Assembly: GCA_902587145.1 (NCBI GenBank) | Contig: CACIKD010000001.1 | Coordinates: 186,805-250,804, forward strand | Origin: an uncultured Pelagibacteraceae bacterium | GTDB taxonomy: Bacteria; Pseudomonadota; Alphaproteobacteria; Pelagibacterales; Pelagibacteraceae | DNA length: 64,000 nucleotides | Reading direction: 5' to 3' | Shown here: positions 29,189 to 38,736 of the stretch, one piece after another | Numbering within the stretch: the stretch's first letter is position 1 | Layout: the number at the start of each line of letters is the position of its first letter | Made by a program: the position numbers and the translations under genes | The notes under the pieces: generated by a model | What the model saw: the letters and a program-made list of their open reading frames with translations, nothing else | The model's database searches: none | Told to the model about the DNA's origin: nothing

Positions 29189-31731
29189 TTTTCTAACTCT
29201 TTAATATTAATAAAATTTTTTGATAAATTTGAATTGTTCTTTTTAATATCATTGAAAAAATTCCAAGCCAAAACAACCATTGTATTATTATTATTTTTAA
29301 CATTTTCTTTGCTTTTGATTGGTATTTTTACACCAGGAATGAATTTGTTATGTTTTAGAAAATTATCCTCAACTATAAAATCAATTTGATCTGAAATACC
29401 ATAAAAATTTAATGCAGTTGTAGCTTTTGCTGGAGCACCGTATCCTATTATTTTTTTATGACTCTTTTTAAGTTTATTAAAATTTTTAAGAATATTTTCT
29501 CTAATTTTATAAACTTTTTCTCCAAATTTTTTATAGGTTTCAAACTTTTTTATTCCAAATTTATTTTCCTCTGCAATCAATTTGGTAACATTATTTTCGA
29601 TTTTTTTGTTTTTATCCTTCGAAACGTATATTCTAATAGAACCACCGTGCGTATCAATTCTCTCCGATCGGTATATCTTTCCGTTTAATCTATTAAAGAA
29701 ATTAATCAAAGAAGTTAAAGACCAATAATTGTAATGTTCATGATATATATTATCAAAGGTAAGATCTTTTAAGGTATTAAGCAGATATTGAACCTCAATA
29801 ACTATTGTCCCTTTTTTATCCAATAATTTAAACATGCATTCTGCCATTTCTCGGAGATTATCTGAGTGTGCAAATACATTTGAAGCTAGTATTAAATTGG
29901 CCCCTTTTTTAATTTTTTTTAGATTTTTTTTGTTTAAAAAACCATTAAAAGTTTTAATTTTATTTTTATTAGCGATCTTGGCTAAATTTTTGGCCGGTTC
30001 GACTCCCAATATATTTTTAAAATTTAAATCCTTAAAAGGTTTAAGCGCTACCCCGTCATTACTTCCAATATCAATTATGTAAGATTTTTTAGGTTTTAAG
30101 TTAAAAATTTTTACATAATTTTTTGCAGCTTTTACAAAATGATCTCTAAAAACTTTTGAAGTAGAAGATGTGTACAAATAATTTGAGAACATTTTTTTAG
30201 GATCTACCGCAACCGATAATTGGCAATTATGACACTTGTCACAATAATTCATTTCTAAAGGATAAAGCTCACTCTTGTCATTTTTATTTTTAATTAAATT
30301 GTTTGCAAGTGGCTGATAACCTAAAGATACCACTCTTTTTAAATCATTATTTCCGCATGACCTGCACTCAAATTTGTAATAATTCATCAACAATTTTTTT
30401 TCATCTTCGTCAACAAACATATGTTTTATAGTATGGGTTATTCCATAATTATCATGCTCTCTTTCTCCTCTTACTAAATTTAAAAAAGTTGTATCTTTTG
30501 TGAATACCATAGTATGAGCAACATTTGGTTTAATAATAGATAATTCTCCCTCGTTAACTACTTGTGTAACCTTGGGAGAGCCTGGATTTATTATATCCTG
30601 AAATACCTCAATGATTTGTCCTTTTGTAAATAAACATTTTTGCTCCTGTTGCGGATGATAGTGATTAGCTCTTATGGTTCCTTTTTTTGAGCTAATTAAA
30701 CCTATTAAATTTATAGGCTCAGTCAGTTCATGATTGCTTATTTTTCCTCTTTTATCAACAAATTCGTTTTGACCTTTTTTTACATATTCTAAATCTTGGA
30801 TCAAGTTAGCTTTTGACCATTTTAAAATCATTTCTTTTATGCTTTCATCTAAATTATATAAAAATTTAAATCCATTTTTTTTTATTTTTTTATTAGATAA
30901 AGAAAAACCTAAATTTGGTATTTCATCATTCGTTTCTCTTAGAACAACATTAGGATTATATTTTTTACAGATTTCAGCAACTTCTTTTACGGTCACAGTA
31001 TCTTTTGTTAAATTAAACAATTCTTTTTTAATATCTTTTCTCTCTTCAATAAATTTAAAACATCTTGCTACATCGATTAAAGGTACTAAACTCTTAATTT
31101 GTTTTCCTCCTGAAAATAACTTTAAAACTCCGTTTTGAGAAGTTATCTTTGAGAATAAATTTGGCATAATATCAATTCTCATAGTATCAGTTGAATACCC
31201 GTAAACTGAGCCAAGTCTTAATATGACGTAATTCTTCCCTGACTTTTTTAATTGTTTCTCATTATAATCTTTTGATTTTGCATAAGATAAAATTGGAGAA
31301 GTTTCTTCATCTTCCAAAATGTCTTTTTTGACATTAGTTATTCCCTCATACACTACATGGGTTGATGGCAAAATTATTTTACAATTATCAGATATAACAT
31401 CTAAAATGTTTTGTGTTCCCTGCTCTGCAACTTCTTTAATTTCTTTATCTTCTTGATCATTGCTCTCACTTTTTATTCTTGGAACTTTTGTGACTCCTGC
31501 CAAATGATGAACAATATCTGCATCTTTACAATAACGACTGATAAGCTCTTTATTAAGAATATCGCCTTGAACGAAGTTAATATTCCAACTTCTTAACTGG
31601 TTCACTCTTTCAGAAATAAATCTTTTATCAATAACTATGATTTCATCATTCCAACTATAACCAGAGTATATTTTACACAATTCTGTGCCAATATATCCTA
31701 AGCCGCCTGTAATAATAATTTTCTTTCCCAT
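29185..31731 (-). CDS. Three-domain fusion: NAD-dependent sugar epimerase/dehydratase, cupin, and C-methyltransferase
   Basis: An 848-residue protein that is normally three separate proteins. Residues 1-310 are an extended SDR with GGLGYIG (9-15) and the catalytic YAKSK (Tyr150, Lys154). Residues 320-445 are a cupin like those of sugar 3,5-epimerases or ketoisomerases (ANHYHPQQEQ near 355). Residues 450-848 are a nucleotide-sugar C-methyltransferase: zinc cysteines C456, C459, C500 and C503, SAM motif IDIGSNDG (553-560), EHYNYWS, and the C-terminal domain GYGAPAKA (764-771). It would make a branched, modified NDP-sugar for a surface polysaccharide. It is co-directional with lon, 55 bp downstream. 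Met449 could be a second internal start. Confidence 0.8.
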   Translation of the reverse strand: MGKKIIITGGLGYIGTELCKIYSGYSWNDEIIVIDKRFISERVNQLRSWNINFVQGDILNKELISRYCKDADIVHHLAGVTKVPRIKSESNDQEDKEIKEVAEQGTQNILDVISDNCKIILPSTHVVYEGITNVKKDILEDEETSPILSYAKSKDYNEKQLKKSGKNYVILRLGSVYGYSTDTMRIDIMPNLFSKITSQNGVLKLFSGGKQIKSLVPLIDVARCFKFIEERKDIKKELFNLTKDTVTVKEVAEICKKYNPNVVLRETNDEIPNLGFSLSNKKIKKNGFKFLYNLDESIKEMILKWSKANLIQDLEYVKKGQNEFVDKRGKISNHELTEPINLIGLISSKKGTIRANHYHPQQEQKCLFTKGQIIEVFQDIINPGSPKVTQVVNEGELSIIKPNVAHTMVFTKDTTFLNLVRGEREHDNYGITHTIKHMFVDEDEKKLLMNYYKFECRSCGNNDLKRVVSLGYQPLANNLIKNKNDKSELYPLEMNYCDKCHNCQLSVAVDPKKMFSNYLYTSSTSKVFRDHFVKAAKNYVKIFNLKPKKSYIIDIGSNDGVALKPFKDLNFKNILGVEPAKNLAKIANKNKIKTFNGFLNKKNLKKIKKGANLILASNVFAHSDNLREMAECMFKLLDKKGTIVIEVQYLLNTLKDLTFDNIYHEHYNYWSLTSLINFFNRLNGKIYRSERIDTHGGSIRIYVSKDKNKKIENNVTKLIAEENKFGIKKFETYKKFGEKVYKIRENILKNFNKLKKSHKKIIGYGAPAKATTALNFYGISDQIDFIVEDNFLKHNKFIPGVKIPIKSKENVKNNNNTMVVLAWNFFNDIKKNNSNLSKNFINIKELEN

Positions 31732-31786
31732 GAAAATTAAATCTACTCTAAATATTATTTAGAAACAATAAGCTTAATATAAATGC

Positions 31787-34171
31787 TTAATTAATTGGTG
31801 CTTTTGACTCTTCTTTGGTTTTATTTTTTGGTAATTGTTCTACTTCTACCCATTCAACTCTTTTAAGGTTTTTGGTAAGTGCGATTTTCAAAACCTCATC
31901 AACATTTTTTACAGCTATAATTTCCATATTTTTTTTAATAGAGTCCGGTACTTCAGCTAAATCTTTTTTATTTTCAATCGGAATCAACACTTTTTTAATA
32001 CCCGCTCTATGAGCTGCTAAAAGCTTTTCTTTTAAACCTCCAATTGGTAATACCAGACCTCTTAAAGTTACTTCACCTGTCATAGCAACTTTTTTATCAA
32101 CTGGTATTTCAGTAATTGCTGATACAATAGATGTAACCATCGCAATACCAGCAGACGGTCCGTCTTTTGGAGTTGCTCCCTCAGGGACGTGTATATGAAA
32201 ATCTTTTTTATCGAAAATTGGGGGTATTATTCCAAATTCCAGACTTTTTGATCTTATGTAGGATTTAGCTGCTTTTACAGACTCTTGCATTACTTCTCCA
32301 AGTTTTCCTGTAATCTGCATTTTACCTTTACCTGGCATTACAGCTGATTCAATTTTTAATATTTCACCGCCTACTTCAGTCCACGCTAGTCCGGTAACAA
32401 CACCAACTCTGTTCTCTTCTTCAATTTCTCCATATTTAAATTTTTGAACCCCTAAAAAATTACTCAGTTCTTTTTCATTTAGTGAAGTATTAACTTTTTC
32501 TTTTGCATCTATTTTCTTAACTAATTTTCTGGCGATCTTAGCGATTTCTCTTTCTAAATTTCTTACTCCGGACTCTCTTGTGTAATTTCTAATTATTTTT
32601 CTATTTATTTCCTCACTTAATTTCCATTCATCTTTTTTAAGACCATTATTTTTACTTTGTTTAGGTATTAAGTATTTTTGTGAAATATTTACTTTTTCAT
32701 CCTCTGTATATCCAGATATTCTTATAACTTCCATTCTATCTAAAAGAGGCGGTAAAATGTTTAGCGTATTCGCTGTTGTTACAAACATTACGTCTGATAA
32801 ATCATAATCAACTTCCAAGTAATGATCATTAAATTCTTTATTTTGCTCTGGGTCCAAAGCCTCTAATAATGCTGATGAAGGATCACCTCTATAATCGTTT
32901 CCAACTTTATCAATTTCGTCTAACAAAAATAACGGATTTCTAGTTCCAGCTTTTTTCATCATCTGAATAATTTTTCCAGGTAAAGAACCAATATAAGTTC
33001 GTCTATGTCCTCTAATTTCAGCTTCGTCTCTAATACCGCCTAGTGAAATTCTTATAAACTTTCTGTTAGTTGCCTTTGCAATAGATTTGCCTAAAGAAGT
33101 TTTTCCCACACCAGGGGGACCTACTAGACACAGGATGGGTCCTTTCATTTTTTGAATTCTTTTTTGAACAGCTAAGAATTCGATAATTCTCTCCTTTACC
33201 TTCTCCAGACCATAATGATCTTCATCAAGTATTTTTTGTGCTGAATTTAAATCTGTATTTATTTTTGTTTTTTCAGACCATGGAAGTTCTGTCATCCAAT
33301 CTAAATAATTTCTAACTACTGTAGCTTCAGCTGACATTGGGCTCATGGATTTAAGTTTTTTTAATTCTGAGAAACATTTATCTTGAGCTATTTTAGGCAT
33401 TTTAGCTTTTGTTATAGCTTTTGAAATATTAGCTATTTCATCTTTACCTTCATCGATTTCACCCAGTTCCTTTTGAATGGCTTTTAATTGTTCGTTTAAA
33501 TAATACTCTCTTTGCGTCTTCTCCATTTGATTTTTAACTCTTCCACGAATTTTTTTTTCAACAGATATAACGCTAGTCTCTTTATTGACTATCTCATATA
33601 TTTTTTCTAGCCTTTTTCTTAAATCCCTGATTTCAAGAATTTCTTGTTTTTGAAAGATTTTTATATTCAAATTAGCTGCAATGTTATCTGCTATTATTTT
33701 TGCATCTTTAGAGTTTTTAATGATGTTAAGATTTTCATTAAAATCTTTTTTATTTAACACAATTAATTTCTCAAATCTTTTTACCAATCCTTGGGCATAA
33801 ACATCTAAATCTTTTGAAGTGTTTATGTCATCAGCGATTTCAACATCACATTTTAGAAAATTTATATCACTTTTAATATTTGTAATTTTTACTCTTTTCT
33901 GACCTTCAACTAATACCTTAACAGTTCCATCTGGCAGCTTAAGAAGTTGAAGAACTTTACTTAGACATCCAAAAGAGAATAGGTCTTTTTCTGCAGGGTC
34001 ATCTGTTTCTGAATTTTTCTGAGCAACAAGAATTATGGATTTGTCGGTCTTCATGGCCTCTTGTAAGGCTTTGATAGATTTCTCTCGTCCAACAAACAAT
34101 GGTACAACAATTGACGGGAATATAACTATGTCTCTAAGCGGTAATAATGGTTTTGTATATGTAACATCCAT
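31787..34171 (-). CDS. lon: ATP-dependent protease Lon
   Basis: The cytoplasmic AAA+ serine protease that degrades misfolded and regulatory proteins. It has 794 residues: an N-terminal substrate domain (PLLPLRDIVIFPSIVVPLFV), Walker A GPPGVGKTSLGK, Walker B FLLDEIDK, and the C-terminal protease domain with catalytic Ser in KDGPSAGIAM and Lys in the following segment. The length is normal. It follows clpX by 48 bp, within the tig-clpP-clpX-lon block. AAGGA before the ATG is a good ribosome binding site. No hupB gene follows, unlike many alphaproteobacteria. Confidence 0.97.
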   Translation of the reverse strand: MDVTYTKPLLPLRDIVIFPSIVVPLFVGREKSIKALQEAMKTDKSIILVAQKNSETDDPAEKDLFSFGCLSKVLQLLKLPDGTVKVLVEGQKRVKITNIKSDINFLKCDVEIADDINTSKDLDVYAQGLVKRFEKLIVLNKKDFNENLNIIKNSKDAKIIADNIAANLNIKIFQKQEILEIRDLRKRLEKIYEIVNKETSVISVEKKIRGRVKNQMEKTQREYYLNEQLKAIQKELGEIDEGKDEIANISKAITKAKMPKIAQDKCFSELKKLKSMSPMSAEATVVRNYLDWMTELPWSEKTKINTDLNSAQKILDEDHYGLEKVKERIIEFLAVQKRIQKMKGPILCLVGPPGVGKTSLGKSIAKATNRKFIRISLGGIRDEAEIRGHRRTYIGSLPGKIIQMMKKAGTRNPLFLLDEIDKVGNDYRGDPSSALLEALDPEQNKEFNDHYLEVDYDLSDVMFVTTANTLNILPPLLDRMEVIRISGYTEDEKVNISQKYLIPKQSKNNGLKKDEWKLSEEINRKIIRNYTRESGVRNLEREIAKIARKLVKKIDAKEKVNTSLNEKELSNFLGVQKFKYGEIEEENRVGVVTGLAWTEVGGEILKIESAVMPGKGKMQITGKLGEVMQESVKAAKSYIRSKSLEFGIIPPIFDKKDFHIHVPEGATPKDGPSAGIAMVTSIVSAITEIPVDKKVAMTGEVTLRGLVLPIGGLKEKLLAAHRAGIKKVLIPIENKKDLAEVPDSIKKNMEIIAVKNVDEVLKIALTKNLKRVEWVEVEQLPKNKTKEESKAPIN

Positions 34172-34219
34172 ATATCCTTATATGATAATTTTTATCCATA
34201 TTTCAAGGAACAAATTGGC

Positions 34220-35473
34220 TTAAGCAACCGATGTTGATTGTTTTTTACCGTAAGTGATTATTGGGTCACTATCACCTTTAGCCGAAGATTTATCGATTGT
34301 TACTTTTAGAACATCTTCTTTATCTGGTAATTCGAACATAGTTTTTAATAAGATATTCTCTAATATAGACCTTAACCCTCTAGCCCCAGTTTTCTTTTTA
34401 ATTGCCTTTTTGGCTATCTCCAGTACTGCATCTTCTTGAAATTCAAGTTCTACGTTCTCAAACTCAAATAATCTTTTATATTGTTTAATTAATGAATTCT
34501 TTGGCTCTTTAAGAATTTTAATTAATGATGTCTCATTAAGCTCATCGAGAGTTGCTATGATTGGCATTCTTCCAATAAATTCTGGTATTAATCCATATTT
34601 AATTAAATCCTCTGGCTCTAAGGATTTCATTAATTCTGAGAGTGGTAATTCTTTATAACTTTTAACTTTTGCCCCAAACCCAATTGAACTTCCTTTGCCC
34701 CTACTATCAATAATTTTATCTAAGCCGGCAAAAGCTCCTCCACAAATAAATAATATATTTGTTGTATCTACTTGTAAAAATTCTTGTTGTGGATGTTTTC
34801 TTCCACCTTGAGGGGGAACACTTGCAATAGTTCCTTCCATTATTTTAAGCAGCGCTTGCTGCACGCCTTCCCCTGAGACATCTCTCGTTATAGATGGATT
34901 TTCAGATTTTCTACTTATCTTGTCTACCTCATCAATATAAACTATGCCTCTTTGAGCTTTTTCAACATTATAATCTGCCGCTTGTAAAAGTTTCAAAATT
35001 ATATTTTCTACGTCTTCACCCACATATCCCGCTTCAGTTAAAGTTGTAGCATCGGCCATTGTAAAAGGTACATCTAATATTTTCGCTAATGTTTGTGCTA
35101 ATAAAGTTTTTCCACACCCGGTTGGGCCAACTAATAAAATATTTGATTTTGATAGCTCTACATCTTTATTTGTTTTTACTTCATGATTAAGTCTCTTGTA
35201 ATGATTATGTACAGCCACAGATAAAACTTCTTTTGCTTTCTTTTGACCAATTACGTATTCATCTAGTACATTGCAAATTTCTTTAGGAGTAGGAACTCCG
35301 TCCTGGTGTTTTATAAGTGAGCTTTTGTTTTCTTCTTTAATAATATCCATACAAAGCTCAACACACTCATCACAAATAAAAACTGTGGGACCAGCGATAA
35401 GTTTTCTAACTTCGTGTTGGCTTTTTCCACAAAAAGAACAGTACAGTATATTTTTGTTGTTTTTTTCACTCAT
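34220..35473 (-). CDS. clpX: ClpX, ATPase subunit of ClpXP protease
   Basis: The AAA+ unfoldase that feeds substrates to ClpP. The 417 residues begin with the four-Cys zinc-binding domain (YCSFCGKSQ and [10 protein letters not shown]), followed by Walker [13 protein letters not shown], Walker [10 protein letters not shown] and the IGF loop that docks ClpP (here SSIGFGAKV). It lies 79 bp downstream of clpP, and that spacer holds a good promoter, so clpX-lon can be expressed separately from clpP. Confidence 0.97.
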   Translation of the reverse strand: MSEKNNKNILYCSFCGKSQHEVRKLIAGPTVFICDECVELCMDIIKEENKSSLIKHQDGVPTPKEICNVLDEYVIGQKKAKEVLSVAVHNHYKRLNHEVKTNKDVELSKSNILLVGPTGCGKTLLAQTLAKILDVPFTMADATTLTEAGYVGEDVENIILKLLQAADYNVEKAQRGIVYIDEVDKISRKSENPSITRDVSGEGVQQALLKIMEGTIASVPPQGGRKHPQQEFLQVDTTNILFICGGAFAGLDKIIDSRGKGSSIGFGAKVKSYKELPLSELMKSLEPEDLIKYGLIPEFIGRMPIIATLDELNETSLIKILKEPKNSLIKQYKRLFEFENVELEFQEDAVLEIAKKAIKKKTGARGLRSILENILLKTMFELPDKEDVLKVTIDKSSAKGDSDPIITYGKKQSTSVA

Positions 35474-35490
35474 AACGAATCAATAAATTG

Positions 35491-35519
35491 ATAATAAAGT
35501 TGAAATAAAGCCTTATCAA
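35491..35519 (-). promoter_or_regulatory. Candidate clpX promoter
   Basis: TTGATA (35,519-35,514), a 17-bp spacer and TATTAT (35,496-35,491) form one of the best sigma-70-type promoters in the window. The start point would be about 10-12 bases upstream of the clpX ATG at 35,473, leaving a very short leader. No sigma-32-type CCCCAT element was seen. Confidence 0.5.
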
Positions 35520-35552
35520 GTCCAAGTTGAAATTTAAGCTAGATATTGTGTG

Positions 35553-36164
35553 TTATTTTCTTTTTTCCACAACAGAGTCGATCAATCCGAATTTTTTAGC
35601 TTCATCTGGAGTCATAAAATTATCTCTCTCCAAAGCTTTTGAAATTTCTTCAACTGATTTTCCCGTGTGTTTCGAATAGATTGTATTAAGCCTAGTTTTT
35701 AATAATTGAATCTCTTTAGCATGAATTTGAATATCTGTAGCTTGGCCTTGAAAACCTGCTGAAGGTTGGTGAACCATAATTCTAGAATTCGGTAGCGAAT
35801 ATCTTTTACCTTTTTCACCTGCGGATAATAAAAATGATCCCATGGAAGAAGCTTGACCTATGCATAGAGTTGAAACTGGAGAATTAATATATTGCATAGT
35901 GTCATAAATGCCTAAGCCAGAGGTAACAAGTCCTCCTGGACTGTTAATATAAAAACTTATTTCTTTATTTGGATTTTCAGACTCTAAAAATAATAATTGT
36001 GCTGTTACTAACGAGGCAACATTATCATTTACGGGTCCTACGAGAAAAACTATTCTCTCTTTTAAAAGACGAGAATAAATGTCGTAAGCTCTCTCACCCT
36101 TGCTCGATTGCTCAACAACCATGGGAATCAAAGTATTCATTTTTTCTTCAAAATCACGACTCAT
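35553..36164 (-). CDS. clpP: ClpP, protease subunit of ClpXP
   Basis: The self-compartmentalised serine peptidase of 203 residues. The catalytic Ser lies in [11 protein letters not shown], the His in [15 protein letters not shown], and the Asp in the later helix ([18 protein letters not shown]). [17 protein letters not shown] is the expected substrate-binding strand. It sits 24 bp downstream of tig and 79 bp upstream of clpX. Confidence 0.97.
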   Translation of the reverse strand: MSRDFEEKMNTLIPMVVEQSSKGERAYDIYSRLLKERIVFLVGPVNDNVASLVTAQLLFLESENPNKEISFYINSPGGLVTSGLGIYDTMQYINSPVSTLCIGQASSMGSFLLSAGEKGKRYSLPNSRIMVHQPSAGFQGQATDIQIHAKEIQLLKTRLNTIYSKHTGKSVEEISKALERDNFMTPDEAKKFGLIDSVVEKRK

Positions 36165-36188
36165 AACTTTGTTTTATACAACTATTGG

Positions 36189-37547
36189 TTACTTTTTGCT
36201 AATTTTTTTTGATTTAGCCGGTTTAGACTCGTTCTTTTTTATTGCGGGAGTTGCTTTTGCTTTATTATTTTCGTTAAAGCTTTTTATCAATTTTTCTGCT
36301 TCTTTTATCGTCAACTCCTTTTTTACTAAATTTATTTTTGATTTAAAAAATTTGATAATTTTTTCTTCATAAATTGAGCTTTGTAAATGTTGAGTTGCTG
36401 ATGGATTTTTTTGATAATACTCGAAGACAAATTTTTCTTGTCCTGGCATACTTTTAACTTGTTTTTGAATTTCAGTTTTTATCTCATCTTCAGTAACTTT
36501 TATTTTATTTGTTTCACCATACTCATTTAAAATTAGTCCTAACTTAATTCTTTTTTTTACAGATTGAACACTATTTTCATCTTTATTGGAATTAGGGTTA
36601 TTAGGAATTGATTTAAGTTCATTATCAACCAAATTTTGTGGCACTTCAACTGTATGATTTTTTTCTAATTGATCCAATATTTCTTTTTTTGTAATTGCAT
36701 TCAAGGCCATATTATATTGATCGGAGATTTGATTTTTTATTTTTTCGCTTAAATCCGCTAAATTTTTGGCTCCTAATTTTTTGGCAAAGTCATCATCAGG
36801 CTTATTTTTTTTTGGGCTTTTAACATTTAAAATTTCACATTCAAAAATTGCTTTTTTATTAGCAAGTTCTTTTTTTGGATGATTTTGAGGTAAAGTTGAA
36901 GTTACTGTTTTTTTCTCATTTTTTTTCACACCTATCAATTGTTTATCAAATCCTTGTAAAAATAAATCTTTACCAAGTTCAATTGCAACACCTTCTCCTT
37001 TCCCGCCCTCAAATTCTTTATTATCTGCAGTAGCTTGATAATTAAAAATAACTTGGTCGCCTAATTCCGACTTAATATCAATTTTTTTATCTTCAAATGT
37101 TTTGTACTCTTTAGACAAATTTTCTAATCTCTCATCTAAAACGTCTTTGCCAACTTTGACTGAATAATCCAAAGCTTTATAATTTTCAATGTTTTTAAGT
37201 TTTATCTCTGGCAATAGATCTAGTTGTAATTCAAAATTTAAATCTTTTCCTTCGCCAAATGTTTTAAGGTCAATTTTCGGTTGTCCTGCTACTTTTAATT
37301 TTTTATCTTGAATTGCTTTCGTTGTACTTTCTTTTAAAACTTTATCAATTACTTCACCATAGATAGCTTTTCCAAATTGATTTTTTATAACCAATGGGGG
37401 TACCTTACCTTTTCGAAAACCCTTAAGATCTATTTGTGTTTGTAATTCTAATAATCTGTTTTCTAACTTCTTTTTGATCTCAGCTTTATCTACAATAATT
37501 GATAAAGTTGTTTTTAAGCCTTTTTTTGATTGTACTTGTACTTTCAT
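36189..37547 (-). CDS. tig: Trigger factor
   Basis: The ribosome-associated chaperone and peptidyl-prolyl isomerase. The N-terminal ribosome-binding domain includes the signature GFRKGKVPPLVI (around residues 42-53); a central FKBP-like domain (GDQVIFNYQATADNKEFEGG) and a helical C-terminal domain follow. At 452 residues it is normal, with a Lys/Pro-rich C-terminal tail. Its ATG is only 7 nt from the CCA end of tRNA-Leu, so after tRNA processing the mRNA would have almost no leader and no Shine-Dalgarno sequence. Confidence 0.95.
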   Translation of the reverse strand: MKVQVQSKKGLKTTLSIIVDKAEIKKKLENRLLELQTQIDLKGFRKGKVPPLVIKNQFGKAIYGEVIDKVLKESTTKAIQDKKLKVAGQPKIDLKTFGEGKDLNFELQLDLLPEIKLKNIENYKALDYSVKVGKDVLDERLENLSKEYKTFEDKKIDIKSELGDQVIFNYQATADNKEFEGGKGEGVAIELGKDLFLQGFDKQLIGVKKNEKKTVTSTLPQNHPKKELANKKAIFECEILNVKSPKKNKPDDDFAKKLGAKNLADLSEKIKNQISDQYNMALNAITKKEILDQLEKNHTVEVPQNLVDNELKSIPNNPNSNKDENSVQSVKKRIKLGLILNEYGETNKIKVTEDEIKTEIQKQVKSMPGQEKFVFEYYQKNPSATQHLQSSIYEEKIIKFFKSKINLVKKELTIKEAEKLIKSFNENNKAKATPAIKKNESKPAKSKKISKK

Positions 37548-37554
37548 AAATATT

Positions 37555-37639
37555 TGGTGGGCAAGAAGAGACTCGAACTCTTAAGCCTTGCGGCACTAGT
37601 TCCTAAGACTAGCGCGTATACCAATTCCGCCACTTGCCC
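37555..37639 (-). tRNA. tRNA-Leu (anticodon TAG)
   Basis: An 85-nt class II tRNA with a long variable arm (TGCCGCAAGGCT region). The acceptor stem is GGGCAAG/CTTGCCC with discriminator A and encoded CCA. The anticodon loop CTTAGGA puts TAG at 37,605-37,603. It lies directly upstream of tig on the same strand, an arrangement known from other alphaproteobacteria, but here with only 7 nt between them. Confidence 0.96.
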
Positions 37640-37657
37640 TTGTTAATTTAATTAGTT

Positions 37658-38731
37658 TTATATATCAATTTTTTTTTTTACAAAACTATTTAGTTTAAAA
37701 TAAGTCAATAAATAAATAATAATCAGGAAAAAAAACCAATACTTACACATCGTGCCGTTTTCTCTCACCAAAATACTTGGTAAAACTAAAAGGCAATATA
37801 TAAAATTGATATATAGGGTATTCAAATAGTTGCAGTCTCTATATGAATTTTTAAAATTTAAAATCTTATAGGATAACATATGAAGATGTTCGCTATCAGG
37901 TTTAATAGGTGATTTTTTTTTAACCAATTTTCTTATAAATGAAAAAAATACCTCAAAAAATAAATAAAATAATAAAATAGTGAAAAAGAATGAAGAAACA
38001 TTCGGATTTAAATTATTCGTTTCAATTACATTAAGCGCAGTAAAAGCGCCAAAAAGATAAGCGCCGCCATCTCCCATAAAAATTTTTGCCGAGGGAAAAT
38101 TAAATAATAAAAAAATTAAAAGAATTATTATTTGAGCTGTGATTAATATTGATAAAGGTAGAAGTTCATTTTCAATATTTATAAACAATAATACTGAATT
38201 TATAATTATTAATTGAAATGCTAATAATCCGTTAAAACCATCAACTAAATTAGATCCATTAATAATAAATAAGAAACATAAAATTATAAAAAGGAGGTAG
38301 AATATTTTTATACTTAAAATTTGGTTTAGAATAATAAAATCAATTCCATATATTTGAATTGAAAAAATTTTTACAGAAAATAACAGAATGGCAGTCATCA
38401 AAGCTAATCTTGCTTTGGGACTTAATCTAAATTTAATATCATCTAAAAAGCCAATTAAAAACAATCCTGTTCCAAGTACTAAATAATCAATATAAATTGT
38501 GGTGAACAAAAGATTGTTCAGTAGGGCAAATATATAAAAAGATATTAAGCATGCTAAACCGCCGCTTCTAGGTATATCGCTTTTATGAAAAGCTTGAGGT
38601 TTATCAAAATCATTATCCAATAATAAACCTCCAATTATTTTGTGAGAAAATTTTTGAATAATAAAAAAAGAGAAAAAGCTGAGAAATGAGAATATAGATA
38701 AGAGACTAAATTCAAGGGACTCACTTTGCAT
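37658..38731 (-). CDS. Glycosyltransferase family 4 (MraY/WecA-like) polyprenyl-phosphate sugar-1-phosphate transferase
   Basis: An inner membrane enzyme that would load the first sugar phosphate onto undecaprenyl phosphate. The 357 residues have about ten hydrophobic segments and the family motifs DKPQAFHKSDIPRSGG, GFLDDIKFRLSPKARL (DD motif), NGSNLVDGFNGL and the catalytic KIFMGDGGAYLFGAF. It resembles WecA-type enzymes rather than MraY proper, because it lies outside a cell-wall cluster and the second motif is FLDD. The sugar is unknown. It could initiate the glycan modified by the sugar genes at 26-32 kb; that link is inference. Confidence 0.85.
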   Translation of the reverse strand: MQSESLEFSLLSIFSFLSFFSFFIIQKFSHKIIGGLLLDNDFDKPQAFHKSDIPRSGGLACLISFYIFALLNNLLFTTIYIDYLVLGTGLFLIGFLDDIKFRLSPKARLALMTAILLFSVKIFSIQIYGIDFIILNQILSIKIFYLLFIILCFLFIINGSNLVDGFNGLLAFQLIIINSVLLFINIENELLPLSILITAQIIILLIFLLFNFPSAKIFMGDGGAYLFGAFTALNVIETNNLNPNVSSFFFTILLFYLFFEVFFSFIRKLVKKKSPIKPDSEHLHMLSYKILNFKNSYRDCNYLNTLYINFIYCLLVLPSILVRENGTMCKYWFFFLIIIYLLTYFKLNSFVKKKIDI

Positions 38732-38736
38732 TGTTA

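Noticed and set aside
26036-31731. Integrative element inserted at the tRNA-Asp/tRNA-Val genes
   Set aside because: No integrase, no partial tRNA copy acting as an attachment repeat, and both tRNAs are intact. Ordinary gene gain or rearrangement explains it better.
31748-31762. Inverted repeat CTAAAT/ATTTAG downstream of lon as a terminator
   Set aside because: The stem has only one G-C pair, the loop is 3 nt and no T-run follows on the minus strand; such repeats are frequent by chance in this AT-rich DNA.
34172-34219. Heat-shock (sigma-32) promoter before lon from CTTGAAA
   Set aside because: No CCCCAT-type -10 lies at the right distance, and the best TATAAG would make the transcript start at the ATG itself, where AAGGA instead looks like a ribosome binding site.
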